Below are positions 17,422-26,042 of a stretch of 49,287 bases of DNA, in pieces (the stretch's first letter is position 1; each line of letters starts with the position of its first letter). The stretch comes from Streptomyces armeniacus (GTDB lineage: Bacteria; Actinomycetota; Actinomycetes; Streptomycetales; Streptomycetaceae). The stretch lies in assembly GCF_003355155.1 (NCBI RefSeq), contig NZ_CP031320.1, positions 7,420,967-7,470,253 on the forward strand. The letters run 5' to 3'. A program made the position numbers and the translations under genes. A model generated the notes under the pieces. It made no database searches, was not told where the DNA came from, and saw only the letters and a list, made by a program, of their open reading frames with translations.

Positions 17422-17512
17422 CCGTCGGACCGGCCGGACGGCCCGCGAGCCGGGGCCGGACGGCAGTCGAGCCGGGGTTCAGGCCGCCAAGTACGCGGCG
17501 TAGCCTGCGGAC

Positions 17513-18028
17513 ATGAGCACCGCGTCAGCACGGGGCACGGGCCCCGCACCACCGCACCGCGACCTCGTACTGCGGCACGCGACCGCCGAGGACGTCCCGG
17601 ACATCGTTGCCATGCTCGCGGACGACGCCCTGGGCGCACAGCGCGAGACCCCCGGCGAACTGGCCCCGTACGAGCACGCCTTCGCGCGTATCGACGGAGA
17701 CCCGAACCAGCACCTCATGATCGCGGAGCACGCCGCCGACACCCCCGGCGGCCCGCCCCGCCCCGTCGGCACGCTCCACCTCACGATCATTCCCGGCCTC
17801 TCGCGGCGCGGCGCGACCCGCTCGCTGATCGAGGCGGTCCGCGTCCACACGGACGCGCGGGGCACGGGCCTCGGCACGCAGCTCATCGAGTGGGCCATCG
17901 CGGAGTCCCGCCGCCAGGGCTGCGCCCTCGTCCAGCTCACCTCCGACGCGACCCGCGTCGACGCGCACCGCTTCTACGAACGGCTCGGCTTCGAGGCCTC
18001 ACACCTCGGCTTCAAGATGACGCTCTGA
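17513..18028 (+). CDS. GNAT-family N-acetyltransferase
   Basis: A 171-aa single GNAT domain. It shows motif A VRVHTDARGTGLGTQLIEWAIAESRRQGC and motif B HRFYERLGFEASHLGFKM at the C-terminus. Stand-alone; substrate not predictable. Confidence 0.9.
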   Translation: MSTASARGTGPAPPHRDLVLRHATAEDVPDIVAMLADDALGAQRETPGELAPYEHAFARIDGDPNQHLMIAEHAADTPGGPPRPVGTLHLTIIPGLSRRGATRSLIEAVRVHTDARGTGLGTQLIEWAIAESRRQGCALVQLTSDATRVDAHRFYERLGFEASHLGFKMTL

Positions 18029-18103
18029 CGACAGCGGGAAGTCCGGGCCGGAAGTCGGAAAAGTGCTCGTACGTCGCTGTCTTTCTTCACACAATCTCGC
18101 TCG

Positions 18104-18122
18104 TTATCCCCCGATAAGGGGG
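18104..18122. promoter_or_regulatory. Small dyad upstream of the regulator-Mrr gene
   Basis: TTATC-CCCC-GATAA overlaps CCCCC-GATAA-GGGGG. It lies 59 bp upstream of the ATG at 18181 in a locally AT-richer stretch. It could be an operator or a small hairpin. Confidence 0.4.
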
Positions 18123-18575
18123 TGGGCCATGTGGGCGTCATCCCGGGGTCCGGGCAGAGCCCGGGGAGGAGCGGGGCCACATGGTGCACGAAGGCGTGCT
18201 GCTGGACTCGCAGACGCTGCGGGCGAGCGTCGCGGAACGCACGGAAGCGCTCGACAAGGTGAAGGCGCTGTCACTGCTGCCGGACGGCACGCACGTGACG
18301 ACGCGGATGGTGGCGAACTACTTCGAGGTCGGGCTCAAAGCGATCAAGTCGCTGATCCACGACCACAGGGCCGAGCTGGAGAGCAACGGCTACCGTGTTT
18401 TGACAGGTGCAGAACTAAGCTCCTTTAAGGAGCCTGGTTGTCTCCCGAAACACACAGGCCGCCACCTCGCGGTCTTCACCAGGCGCACCGTGCTCAACGT
18501 CGCCATGCTGCTCCGCGACAGCGTCGTCGCACGTCACGTGCGCCGGTACCTGCTCGACGCCGAAGCGCAGCAGCG

Positions 18576-18584
18576 TTGTCCACA
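18576..18584 (+). promoter_or_regulatory. DnaA box (perfect)
   Basis: TTGTCCACA, the preferred Streptomyces DnaA-binding sequence, inside the regulator-Mrr gene. Confidence 0.8.
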
Positions 18585-18596
18585 GGGTGTGCGGCC

Positions 18597-18605
18597 TGTG
18601 GAAAA
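18597..18605 (-). promoter_or_regulatory. DnaA box-like site
   Basis: TGTGGAAAA, complement TTTTCCACA; one or two changes from the consensus. It lies 12 bp from the preceding box and in opposite orientation. Confidence 0.55.
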
Positions 18606-18610
18606 CTCGG

Positions 18611-18619
18611 TTATCCACA
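18611..18619 (+). promoter_or_regulatory. DnaA box (TTATCCACA)
   Basis: TTATCCACA, a classical DnaA box. Third site within 44 bp. Confidence 0.8.
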
Positions 18620-19074
18620 ACCTCGTGGAGTGGCTCGACGACCGCCTCGAGCGTTCCGTCGCGCACCAACTGGCGCAGTACGACGCACGAGGATCACGTC
18701 GCCGGTCTCTGCCGCCGGGACGGCTGCATCAGCGTCGCCAACACCAGCAGCAACAGCGACCTGAGCGCCGATCTGGTGGGCCGCACCGCGGACGGCCGCA
18801 CCCTGGTCGTGCAGTGCAAGCACTTCGCTCCGTACCGCAGGGTGGAGAGCGGTGACATGCAGAAGTTCATCGGCATGGCGAAAGCTGAGTACGAGGCGGA
18901 CATCGCGCTGTTCGTGACGACGGCCACGTTCACGCCCGCCGCGGTCGACCTGGCCGTGCGGCACGGGGTCACCGCCGTGCACCGGCGGTTGCTGGAGGCG
19001 TGGAGTGGTGGGGCCGCGCTGCACGCGTTGCGGTAGTCCGCTGTGCGGTGGGCGGCGCGCCGGAGGGGGTTGGT

Positions 19075-19107
19075 CCCGAAGCCGCGATACGTGGTCGCGG
19101 CTTCGGG
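19075..19107. terminator. Strong hairpin after the regulator-Mrr gene
   Basis: CCCGAAGCCGCGA and TCGCGGCTTCGGG form a perfect 13-bp stem around a 7-base loop, 38 bp past the stop codon. A second small stem, ACCTCC-TTCCA-GGAGGT (19166-19182), abuts the convergent WYL gene stop. Confidence 0.8.
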
Positions 19108-19181
19108 CCCGGGCAGTCTACCCAGCGGCGCGCCTGCGTAAAGGGGCGGTTTCCGGGCGGAGCCAACCTCCTTCCAGGAGG

Positions 19182-20219
19182 TCAGTTTCCCGAGTTGTCC
19201 ACAGCCCTCGTGACGCGGGCTCCCAGGTCGCGCAGGTGCGTGATCAGTTCCGGGGGTTCGTGGACCTCGAACTCGCAGCCCAGCTGGACCAGTTGGAAGG
19301 CCAGCCAGTCCAGCGTGTCCGTCTGGGTGCGCAGTCGGCACGTGCCGGCGTCGAGCGCGGTCAGTTCGACCGTGCGGTCGCCCAGCCGCGCGCGGATCTG
19401 CGCCGCCGGGGCGTGCAGGGTGGCGACCGCCTGGTGGGTGGGGGCCAGCGACCAGAGCGCGTTGCGGACGAAGGCCGCCGCGTCCTCGGCGCCGTCGGGG
19501 AGCTGGCGCGGCGTGGTCCGTACGCCGGTGGGGTGCGGTTCCGTCACCCGGTCGACGCGGAACGTCCGCCAGTCGTCGCGCCGCACGTCGTACGCGACGA
19601 AGTACCAGCGGCGCCCCGCCGACACCAGGCCGTACGGCTCCACCAGGCGCGCGCTGTCCGGCTCCCCCGCCGAGGTGGCCCCCGCCGCTGTGGCCTCCGC
19701 CACCGCGGCCTCCGCCACCGCGGGCCGCGCCGCGGGGGCGTACCGGAACCGGAGGCGTTCCCCGGACGCGGCCGTAGCCGCCAGCGTGGCCAGGACCTCC
19801 GGGTCGATCCGCGGGCCGCCTCCGACGAAGAGCGGAACGGTCGAGCCGCCCAGCGTCCGGACCCGGTGCCGGAGCCGGGAGGGCAGCACCTGCTCGAGTT
19901 TGGCGAGGGCGCGTACGGACGCCTCCTCGATGCCGTCGACCGCGTGCCCCGCCGCCGTACGGAGGCCGACCGCGATGGCGACCGCCTCCTCGTCGTCCAG
20001 CAGCAGCGGCGGCATGGCACGGCCCGCGACCAGCCGGTAGCCGCCGGCGGCGCCGCGCGTGGCGTGGACGGGATAGCCCAGGTCGCGCAGCCGCTCGATG
20101 TCGCGCCGTACGGTGCGCGGGGTGACGGCGAGCCGGTCCGCGAGCTCGACGCCGGGCCACTCGCGCGGGGTCTGGAGCAGGGACAGCAGGCGCAGCAGCC
20201 GTGCCGAGGTGTCCGTCAT
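19182..20219 (-). CDS. WYL-domain transcriptional regulator (DeoR-like HTH)
   Basis: A 345-aa regulator. The N-terminal winged HTH is LLRLLSLLQTPREWPGVELADRLAVTPRTVRRDIERLRDLGYPV. The WYL ligand-binding module follows, with the signature changed to W-Y-F (GRRWYFVAYDVRRDDWRTFRVDRV), then a C-terminal WCX-like domain. ATG at 20219 preferred over the longer frame to 20240. Divergent from the AlkZ-like gene, a pairing that suggests control of it. The last codons contain a perfect DnaA box. Confidence 0.9.
   Translation of the reverse strand: MTDTSARLLRLLSLLQTPREWPGVELADRLAVTPRTVRRDIERLRDLGYPVHATRGAAGGYRLVAGRAMPPLLLDDEEAVAIAVGLRTAAGHAVDGIEEASVRALAKLEQVLPSRLRHRVRTLGGSTVPLFVGGGPRIDPEVLATLAATAASGERLRFRYAPAARPAVAEAAVAEATAAGATSAGEPDSARLVEPYGLVSAGRRWYFVAYDVRRDDWRTFRVDRVTEPHPTGVRTTPRQLPDGAEDAAAFVRNALWSLAPTHQAVATLHAPAAQIRARLGDRTVELTALDAGTCRLRTQTDTLDWLAFQLVQLGCEFEVHEPPELITHLRDLGARVTRAVDNSGN
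19195..19203 (+). promoter_or_regulatory. DnaA box (perfect) at the 3' end of the WYL gene
   Basis: TTGTCCACA, about 0.6 kb from the three-box cluster; read in the WYL gene as V-D-N. Confidence 0.7.
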
Positions 20220-20351
20220 ACGGCCATGATGCCGGGCCATTGGGACAGAAGCCGACCTAATTGCCGCCTAGGCTCCGGTTGTCCGCACGCGCCCCACCGC
20301 TCCAGCCCTCCGGCTCTCTGCCCCTCCGGCTCTCCCGAAGGAGTCCCGCCC

Positions 20352-21617
20352 ATGAGCGACGCCCCCGAGAACCCCGTGAGCCCCGAGATCCCCGACGCCC
20401 CCGTCGCGCACATCCCGTGGTCCGCCGCCGTCGCCCGGCGCCTGGAACGGCACGCGCTCGCCGAGCCGCCCGCCGACGCACCGGCCGAAGCACCGGCCGA
20501 AGCGGCAACCGAAGGAGCGGCCGAAGCCGCCGCCCGCGTCGCCGCCACCCTCTGCGGCGCCCACGCCCAGGTTCTCTCCGCCGCCGAACTCTCCCTCGCC
20601 ATGCGGCTGCCCGGCACCGCCGCCACCCGTACGGACATCCAGCGCGCCCTGTGGACCGACCGCACGCTGGTGAAGACGTACGGCCCGCGCGGCACCGTCC
20701 ATCTGCTGCCCAGCCGCGACCTGCCGCTGTGGACGGGCGCGCTCACCGCGCAGCAGGCGGCCTCGGCCAACGGGGGCGCCGCGGCGACCGATTACCTCGA
20801 CGCGGGCCGGACCGACGAGGTCGTGGCGGCCATCGGCGACGCGCTCGCCGACACCGAACTGACCGTGGACGAGCTGACCGAGGCCATCGTCGAACGCACC
20901 GGCGCCTGGGCCGGGGAACGCGTCATGGACGCGTTCCAGGACAAGTGGCCGCGGTGGCGCAGCGCCACGGCCGTCGCCGCGCACCGCGGCGCCCTGTGCT
21001 TCGGCCCCAACAAGGGCCGCCGGATCACGTACACCAACCCGCACCGTTGGCTGCCCGGTTTCACGCCGTACGAGGGCGACGTGGCCCTCGCCGAACTCGT
21101 ACGCCGCTACCTCCACGCGTACGGTCCCGCGTCCCCGCAGCACTTCGCGCGGTGGACGGGGGCACCGCGCGGCTGGGCCGCCGGGCTGTTCCGGGGGCTC
21201 GCCGAACGGGGCGAGATCCAGCCCGTCGACCTGGCGGGCACGCCCGCGTGGGTCGTGGCCGGTGACACGGCGCTGCCCGCGGAGCCGCCGCGGGGCGTAC
21301 GCCTGCTGCCGTACTTCGACGCGTACTCCGTGGGCTGCCATCCGCGCGACCGCGTGTTCCCGGGGCGCGCCGCCGAACGGGCCCTCGCCGGGGGCCAGGC
21401 GGGCAACTTCCCGGTGCTGCTCGTGGACGGTACGGCCGCCGGGGTGTGGCACCAGCGGCGTTCCGGGCGGACGATCCACCTGACCGTCGAGCCGCTGGCG
21501 TCCCTCACCACGGCGCAGCGCGCCGGACTCGACGCGCAGGCGCAGCGGCTGGGCGCCCTCATGGAGGGCACCGTACGGCTCACGGTGGGACCGGTGACGG
21601 TCGGGCCGCACGCCTGA
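20352..21617 (+). CDS. AlkZ-like winged-helix protein (HTH_42; putative DNA glycosylase)
   Basis: A 421-aa protein of the winged-helix HTH_42 family, which contains the crosslink-unhooking DNA glycosylases AlkZ and AlkX/YcaQ. Visible features include LWTDRTLVKTYGPRGTVHLLPSRDLPLW, the DKWPRWRSATAVAAHRGALCFGPNKGRR region and LLPYFDAYSVGCHPRD near the C-terminus. At the family's catalytic position the motif reads H71-A-Q73 (CGAHAQVLSAAEL), the H/Q-Phi-Q type. The N-terminus has an Ala/Pro/Glu-rich insert (about 36-62). ATG after GAAGGAG. Activity on alkylated or crosslinked DNA is inferred from the family, not proven. Confidence 0.8.
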   Translation: MSDAPENPVSPEIPDAPVAHIPWSAAVARRLERHALAEPPADAPAEAPAEAATEGAAEAAARVAATLCGAHAQVLSAAELSLAMRLPGTAATRTDIQRALWTDRTLVKTYGPRGTVHLLPSRDLPLWTGALTAQQAASANGGAAATDYLDAGRTDEVVAAIGDALADTELTVDELTEAIVERTGAWAGERVMDAFQDKWPRWRSATAVAAHRGALCFGPNKGRRITYTNPHRWLPGFTPYEGDVALAELVRRYLHAYGPASPQHFARWTGAPRGWAAGLFRGLAERGEIQPVDLAGTPAWVVAGDTALPAEPPRGVRLLPYFDAYSVGCHPRDRVFPGRAAERALAGGQAGNFPVLLVDGTAAGVWHQRRSGRTIHLTVEPLASLTTAQRAGLDAQAQRLGALMEGTVRLTVGPVTVGPHA

Positions 21618-21656
21618 CGGGGCGCCGGAGCCCGCGCTGTCACGTCACCACCAGCG

Positions 21657-22421
21657 TCACGTCACCACCAGCACCTCCAGGGTGCGCGGCCCGTGTACGC
21701 CCTCGATCCGGTCGAGTTCGATGTCGCTCGTCGCCGACGGCCCGGAGACGAACGTCAGCGGCCGCCCCGGGTCCAGCAGCGCCAGCGCCTCGGGTACGGA
21801 GAGGACGACCTGCGCGGCGCGTACGACGCACAGGTGGTAGTCGGGTACGAGGGTGAGCGCACGCCGTCCCTGCCCCGTTCCGGCGTCCAGGACGAAGGTG
21901 CCGGTCTCGGCGATGGCGGCGGCGACGGTGGTGAGGACGCCGTCCGCGCCGTCGAGTGCGGCGAGCGGCAGCGGGGGGTCGTCGCGGAGCACGGTCTGTT
22001 CGGGGGCGAGCGCGGCGAGCCAGTCGGCGGGGAACCCGTCGGGCACTACGACGCGTTCGGCGCCGCGCGCCGTGAGGGCCGCCGCGACGGCAGACGCGGC
22101 GTCGGCGACCGGGATGACGCGGACCGCGGCGCGGTAGTCGGCGACGCGCTCCGCGAAGAGCCGTACGGTCTCCGGCGCTCCGGGCGCCGGTCCGCCGGCG
22201 CGCGCGTAGGTGCGGGGGACGGTGACGTCCTCGGGCCGTTCGGCGGCCGGTACGTCGGCGAGCGCCCGGCGGACACGGCGCAGGATCTCGGCGCGCGCAC
22301 CACCGGAAGCACCCCCCGGGCCGCCTGGACCGCCTGGACCGCCTGAACCACCCGGACCGCCTCCGGACGGCCCCCCGGAAGCGTCGCCCGCCGGCGTACC
22401 CGCCGCTTCCTGCCCGCTCAC
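21657..22421 (-). CDS. lutC: Lactate utilization protein LutC
   Basis: A 254-aa LUD-domain protein, third subunit of the LutABC L-lactate oxidation system. The N-terminal ~45 residues are a Gly/Pro-rich linker (GGPGGPGG repeats). The LUD core has [46 protein letters not shown] and the C-terminal [30 protein letters not shown] signature. The GTG start overlaps the lutB stop (GTGA, 22418-22421). Confidence 0.93.
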   Translation of the reverse strand: MSGQEAAGTPAGDASGGPSGGGPGGSGGPGGPGGPGGASGGARAEILRRVRRALADVPAAERPEDVTVPRTYARAGGPAPGAPETVRLFAERVADYRAAVRVIPVADAASAVAAALTARGAERVVVPDGFPADWLAALAPEQTVLRDDPPLPLAALDGADGVLTTVAAAIAETGTFVLDAGTGQGRRALTLVPDYHLCVVRAAQVVLSVPEALALLDPGRPLTFVSGPSATSDIELDRIEGVHGPRTLEVLVVT

Positions 22422-23911
22422 CTGCGTGTCCTCCGCCACCAGGAGCGGAAGCTCTCCGCCGCCGGAGCCGGCGCGTCCCGCGCGTCGCTCCACGCGCTGA
22501 GCGGGCCCGGCAGCCGGCCGATGCGCCCGTTGCGCGCCAGCAGCCGTCCGGCGGCCGAGCCGGTGCGCTGGGCGGCGGCGAGCCGCGCCGGGTCGGAGAG
22601 CACCCAGCGGGCGGCGGCCATCGCGACCTGTTCCGGTTTCGGTACGCGGCGCCGCCCGCCGCCCCGCCCCGCGCCGCCGCCGCGGGACTCGTCCACCACT
22701 CGGGCACGCAGATGCACCAGCACCTCCGGAATGTCGATCTTGACGGGGCACACCTCGTAACACGCCCCGCACAGCGTCGAGGCGAATGGCAGCGAACGGT
22801 CCACTTCCGAGCCCGTGCCGCGCAGTTGCGGGCTCAGGATGGCGCCGATCGGGCCGGGGTAGACGGAGCCGTACGCGTGCCCGCCGACGCGCTCGTACAC
22901 CGGGCAGACGTTGAGGCAGGCGGAGCAGCGGATGCAGTTGAGCGCCTGCCGCCCGACCGTGTCGGCGAGCGTGTCGGTGCGTCCGCCGTCGAGCAGCACC
23001 AGGTGGAAGGCGGAAGGGCCGTCGCCGCTGGCGGTGCCGGTCCAGGTGGAGGTGTACGGGTTCATGCGCTCGCCGGTCGACGAGCGCGGCAGCAGCTGCA
23101 GGAACACCTCGAGGTCCTGCCAGCTGGGCACCACCTTCTCGATGCCGACGACGGAGATCAGCGTCTCGGGCAGGCTCAGGCACATCCGCCCGTTGCCCTC
23201 CGACTCGACGACGACGGCCGTACCCGTCTCCGCCACCAGGAAGTTGGCGCCCGAGATGCCGACCTTCGGGCGCAGGAACTTCTCCCGCAGGTGCAGCCTG
23301 GCCGCCTCCGCCAGCCGGCGCGGGTCGTCGGTCAGATCGTCGGGGGCGGGGGTGCCGTACGCGCCCATCTCGCGCGCGAAGATCTCCCGGATCTCGGCGC
23401 GGTTGCGGTGGATGGCGGGGACGAGGATGTGCGAGGGCTGGTCGTCGCCGAGCTGCACGATGAGCTCGGCGAGGTCGGTCTCGTACGCGGCGATGCCCGC
23501 CTCGGCGAGGGTCTCGTTCAGCCCGATCTCCTGCGTGGCCATCGACTTGACCTTGACGACCTCCCGCGCGCCGGTGCCCCGTACGAGCCCGGTGACGATA
23601 CGGCCCGCCTCCACGCCGTCCCGCGCCCAGTGCACCTGGCCGCCGGCGGCGGTGACGCGCTCCTCCACGAGCGTGAGGTAGTGGTCGAGGTGGCGCAGCG
23701 TGCGTGCCTTGAGGGCGCGGCCGGCCTCGCGCAGCTCCTCCCAGTCGTCCACCTCGCCGACCACCGCGGCCCGTTTGCCGCGGATGGTGCCGGTGGCGTG
23801 GGCGAGGTTGCGGCGCAGCTGGCTGTCGCCGAGGGCGGTGCGGGCGGCGGCGGGGAAGGCGGGCATGCCGAGGTCGGTGGTGCTCCCCGTACCGCGTGTG
23901 CGGGCGCTCAT
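22418..23911 (-). CDS. lutB: Lactate utilization iron-sulfur protein LutB
   Basis: A 497-aa protein. An N-terminal LUD-like domain (residues ~60-300; [47 protein letters not shown]) is followed by two 4Fe-4S ferredoxin motifs, [14 protein letters not shown] and [15 protein letters not shown]. It passes electrons from L-lactate toward the membrane quinone pool together with LutA and LutC. ATG overlaps the lutA stop (ATGA, 23908-23911). Confidence 0.94.
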   Translation of the reverse strand: MSARTRGTGSTTDLGMPAFPAAARTALGDSQLRRNLAHATGTIRGKRAAVVGEVDDWEELREAGRALKARTLRHLDHYLTLVEERVTAAGGQVHWARDGVEAGRIVTGLVRGTGAREVVKVKSMATQEIGLNETLAEAGIAAYETDLAELIVQLGDDQPSHILVPAIHRNRAEIREIFAREMGAYGTPAPDDLTDDPRRLAEAARLHLREKFLRPKVGISGANFLVAETGTAVVVESEGNGRMCLSLPETLISVVGIEKVVPSWQDLEVFLQLLPRSSTGERMNPYTSTWTGTASGDGPSAFHLVLLDGGRTDTLADTVGRQALNCIRCSACLNVCPVYERVGGHAYGSVYPGPIGAILSPQLRGTGSEVDRSLPFASTLCGACYEVCPVKIDIPEVLVHLRARVVDESRGGGAGRGGGRRRVPKPEQVAMAAARWVLSDPARLAAAQRTGSAAGRLLARNGRIGRLPGPLSAWSDARDAPAPAAESFRSWWRRTRR

Positions 23912-24750
23912 GCGGGCTTCGCCTCCCGGCGCTCGGGCGCCCGCGGATGCGGTCGCGGATGCGGACCCGGCTGCGGACCCGGCTGCAGACCCGGCTGCGG
24001 ACCCGGCTGGAGTTTCAGTGGTGCCTCCTCGGTCGCGGCGAGGATCTCGGCCAGGTGGAGCGTACGGACGCCCGTACGCAGCCGGGACAGCATGCCGCCG
24101 ATGTGCATCAGACAGGAGTTGTCGCCCGCGCACAGCACTTCGGCGCCGGTGTCCCGCACGTGCCGCACCTTGTCGGCGCACATCGCCATCGAGGTGTCCG
24201 CGTTCTTGAGCGCGAACGTGCCGCCGAAGCCGCAGCACTGGTCGGCGGCGGGCAGTTCGGCCAGTTCGAGGCCGCGCACCGCGCGCAGGAGGCTCAGCGG
24301 CTTGTCGCCGACGCGCAGCATGCGCAGCGAGTGGCAGGTCGGGTGGTACGTGACGCGGTGCGGGAAGTACGCCCCGACATCGGTCACCCGGAGCACGTCC
24401 ACGAGGAACTCGGACAGCTCGTACACCCGCGGCAGCTCCCGTACGGCCGCCGCCAGCCCGTCGTCCCCGGCGACCTCGGCGACCCGGGCGTGGTGGTCGC
24501 GGACCATCGCCGAGCACGAGCCGGAGGGGCTCACCACGGCGTCGTAGCCGGCGAAGACGTCGGTGAAGCGGCGGACGAGGGGCACGCACTCGCGCTGGTA
24601 GCCGGTGTTGAAGTGCATCTGCCCGCAGCAGGTCTGGTCGGGCGGGAACTCGACCTGGCAGCCGAGCCGTTCGAGCAGCGTCACCACGGCCCGGCCGGTG
24701 CCGGGGAAGAGCGTGTCGTTGAAGCAGGTGATGAAGAGCGCGACGCGCAT
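23908..24750 (-). CDS. lutA: Lactate utilization cysteine-rich protein LutA
   Basis: A 280-aa CCG-domain protein, the presumed catalytic partner of LutABC. Two cysteine-rich motifs are visible: [15 protein letters not shown] and [15 protein letters not shown], with YHPTCHSLR between. ATG at 24750 has GGAGGG upstream. The C-terminus carries an unusual Pro/Gly/Gln then Pro/His/Arg tail built from PGPQPG/PGLQPG repeats. The promoter is lost at assembly joint 2, 60 bp upstream. Confidence 0.93.
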   Translation of the reverse strand: MRVALFITCFNDTLFPGTGRAVVTLLERLGCQVEFPPDQTCCGQMHFNTGYQRECVPLVRRFTDVFAGYDAVVSPSGSCSAMVRDHHARVAEVAGDDGLAAAVRELPRVYELSEFLVDVLRVTDVGAYFPHRVTYHPTCHSLRMLRVGDKPLSLLRAVRGLELAELPAADQCCGFGGTFALKNADTSMAMCADKVRHVRDTGAEVLCAGDNSCLMHIGGMLSRLRTGVRTLHLAEILAATEEAPLKLQPGPQPGLQPGPQPGPHPRPHPRAPERREAKPA

Positions 24751-24811
24751 GTGCCCTCCGGGCGGGCGTTCGGGACGGGTGGCGGGTCCTCTACAGCTCG
24801 TTTCTTTTCGT

Positions 24812-24881
24812 AATCGTGCGGCGACACCCGAGTCTTCAACCTCAGCCTTCGCCGGCGCCGTCAAATGTGTATAAGGGCCAG
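24812..24881 (+). other. Degraded full-length Nextera P5-i5-Read1 adapter, joint 2 (artificial)
   Basis: Aligned without gaps, 24812-24840 matches the 29-base P5 sequence at about 19 positions. 24841-24848 occupies the 8-base index slot. 24849-24881 matches the 33-base Read-1 adapter at 27 positions, including TGTGTATAAG. The total length of 70 matches the real adapter. Unrelated pieces lie either side. Confidence 0.95.
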
Positions 24882-25969
24882 GGTACGGACGCGTCGATCG
24901 CCACCCCCACCATCGGCGACCCGAGCGCGAACCCCGCGCTCTGCGCCGAGGACTGGAGCCCGGTGGCCTCGCCCCGCACGCTCGCCGGTGCCAGCCTGCT
25001 CACCGCGTCGGCCACCGCCGACAGCGTCGGCGCGGTGAGCAGCCCCGTGCCGATGACGGCCACGCACAGCCAGGGCCAGTCGTGGGCCAGTCCCGCCGGC
25101 ACGGTCACCAGCCCGAGCAGGCCGAGCAGCAGCCACGTGGGGAACGGCCGCGGCAGCACCCCGTACATCAGCCCGCCCGCCACGGAGGTCACGCCGAACA
25201 CGGCGACGACGACGGCCGCCCAGGACACCTGACCCGCCTCTTCCAGCGTGGCGACGATCGCGAGGTCCACGCCGCTGAGCAGCGTCGTCGTACCGAACCC
25301 CATCGCCAGTACGGCGATCATGCGGTGGCCCAGCCAACTCCGGCGCGGCGGCCGTACGGTGGCCCCCGCGGCCGCCTCGTCCTCGCCCCGCAGCGGCGGG
25401 TTGAGCACGGCGATCCCGACCCCGCCGACCACGATTGCGGCGCCCACGCCCCACGCCACCACGTCCGGGGACATCTTCGCGGCGCCCAGGATCACCACCG
25501 CCGGGCCCACCATGTACGACAGTTCGCCCTGCACCGACTCCAGCGCGAACGCGGCACGCCGCTGCCCCGCCGTCGTCATCGCGGCGATCGCCTGCCGGGT
25601 CACCGGCTGGGCGGGCACCATCAGCAGGCCCGCCGCGAAGGCGGCGCCCAGCAGCGTCCCGTACGGCAGGACCGGCACGCTCAGCCAGAACACGACCTGT
25701 ACGGCGACGGTCCCCAGCAGCACCGTACGGAGGCCCCGCCGGTCGATCAGACGGCCCAGCAGCGGCCCGCCCAGGGCCAGTCCGGCGGTCAGCGCCGCCG
25801 CGACGCCTCCGGCCGCCGCGTAGCTCATGTCCAGGCCCAGGACGACGTACATCGTCAGCGCCATCACGTCGGCCGTGATCGCGGTACGGGCGAGCATCGA
25901 GACGCCCAGCAGCGATGCCATCCCCGGCAGGGCGAGGACCTGTCGGTATCCGGTCAGGTAGCTGGTCAC
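24882..25969 (-). CDS. MFS transporter, C-terminus cut by assembly joint
   Basis: About 362 residues of a 12-helix major facilitator. It starts at GTG (V-T-S-Y-L-T-G-Y). Helices are visible from LLGVSMLARTAITADVMALTMYVVLGL onward, with the cytoplasmic loop GRLIDRRGLRTVL. A central loop at GEDEAAAGATVRPPRRSW is followed by a second helical half ending GFALGSPMVGVAID. The last helix and stop are missing, replaced by adapter-derived codons. Divergent from the LysR gene at 26043. Confidence 0.85.
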
Positions 25970-26042
25970 CCGCGTGACGCTAGAGCAGCCCGCGCACCCA
26001 TAGGTAGTGGTTAATTTGCTGGGGCTGGCATAATCGACTGTT

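Larger units (their letters stand above)
18181..19036 (+). pseudogene. Antirepressor-like regulator fused to Mrr-type nuclease domain, frameshifted
   Basis: Two frames join. Frame 1 (18181-18687) encodes ~169 residues resembling phage-antirepressor-like actinobacterial proteins: TRMVANYFEVGLKAIKSLIHDHRAELESNGYRVL, then AVFTRRTVLNVAMLLRDSVVARHVRRYLL. Frame 2 (18689-19036) encodes an Mrr-like PD-(D/E)XK nuclease domain: EDHVAGLCRRDGC, ADLVGRTADGRTLVVQCKHFAP, then ALFVTTATFTPAAVDLAVRHG. Removing one C near 18688 gives a continuous ~284-aa protein reading Q-Y-D-A-E-D-H-V. That fits the usual Mrr-domain opening. Either a sequencing indel or a real inactivating frameshift. ATG has GGGGAGGA upstream. 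The middle of the gene holds three DnaA boxes. Confidence 0.6.
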
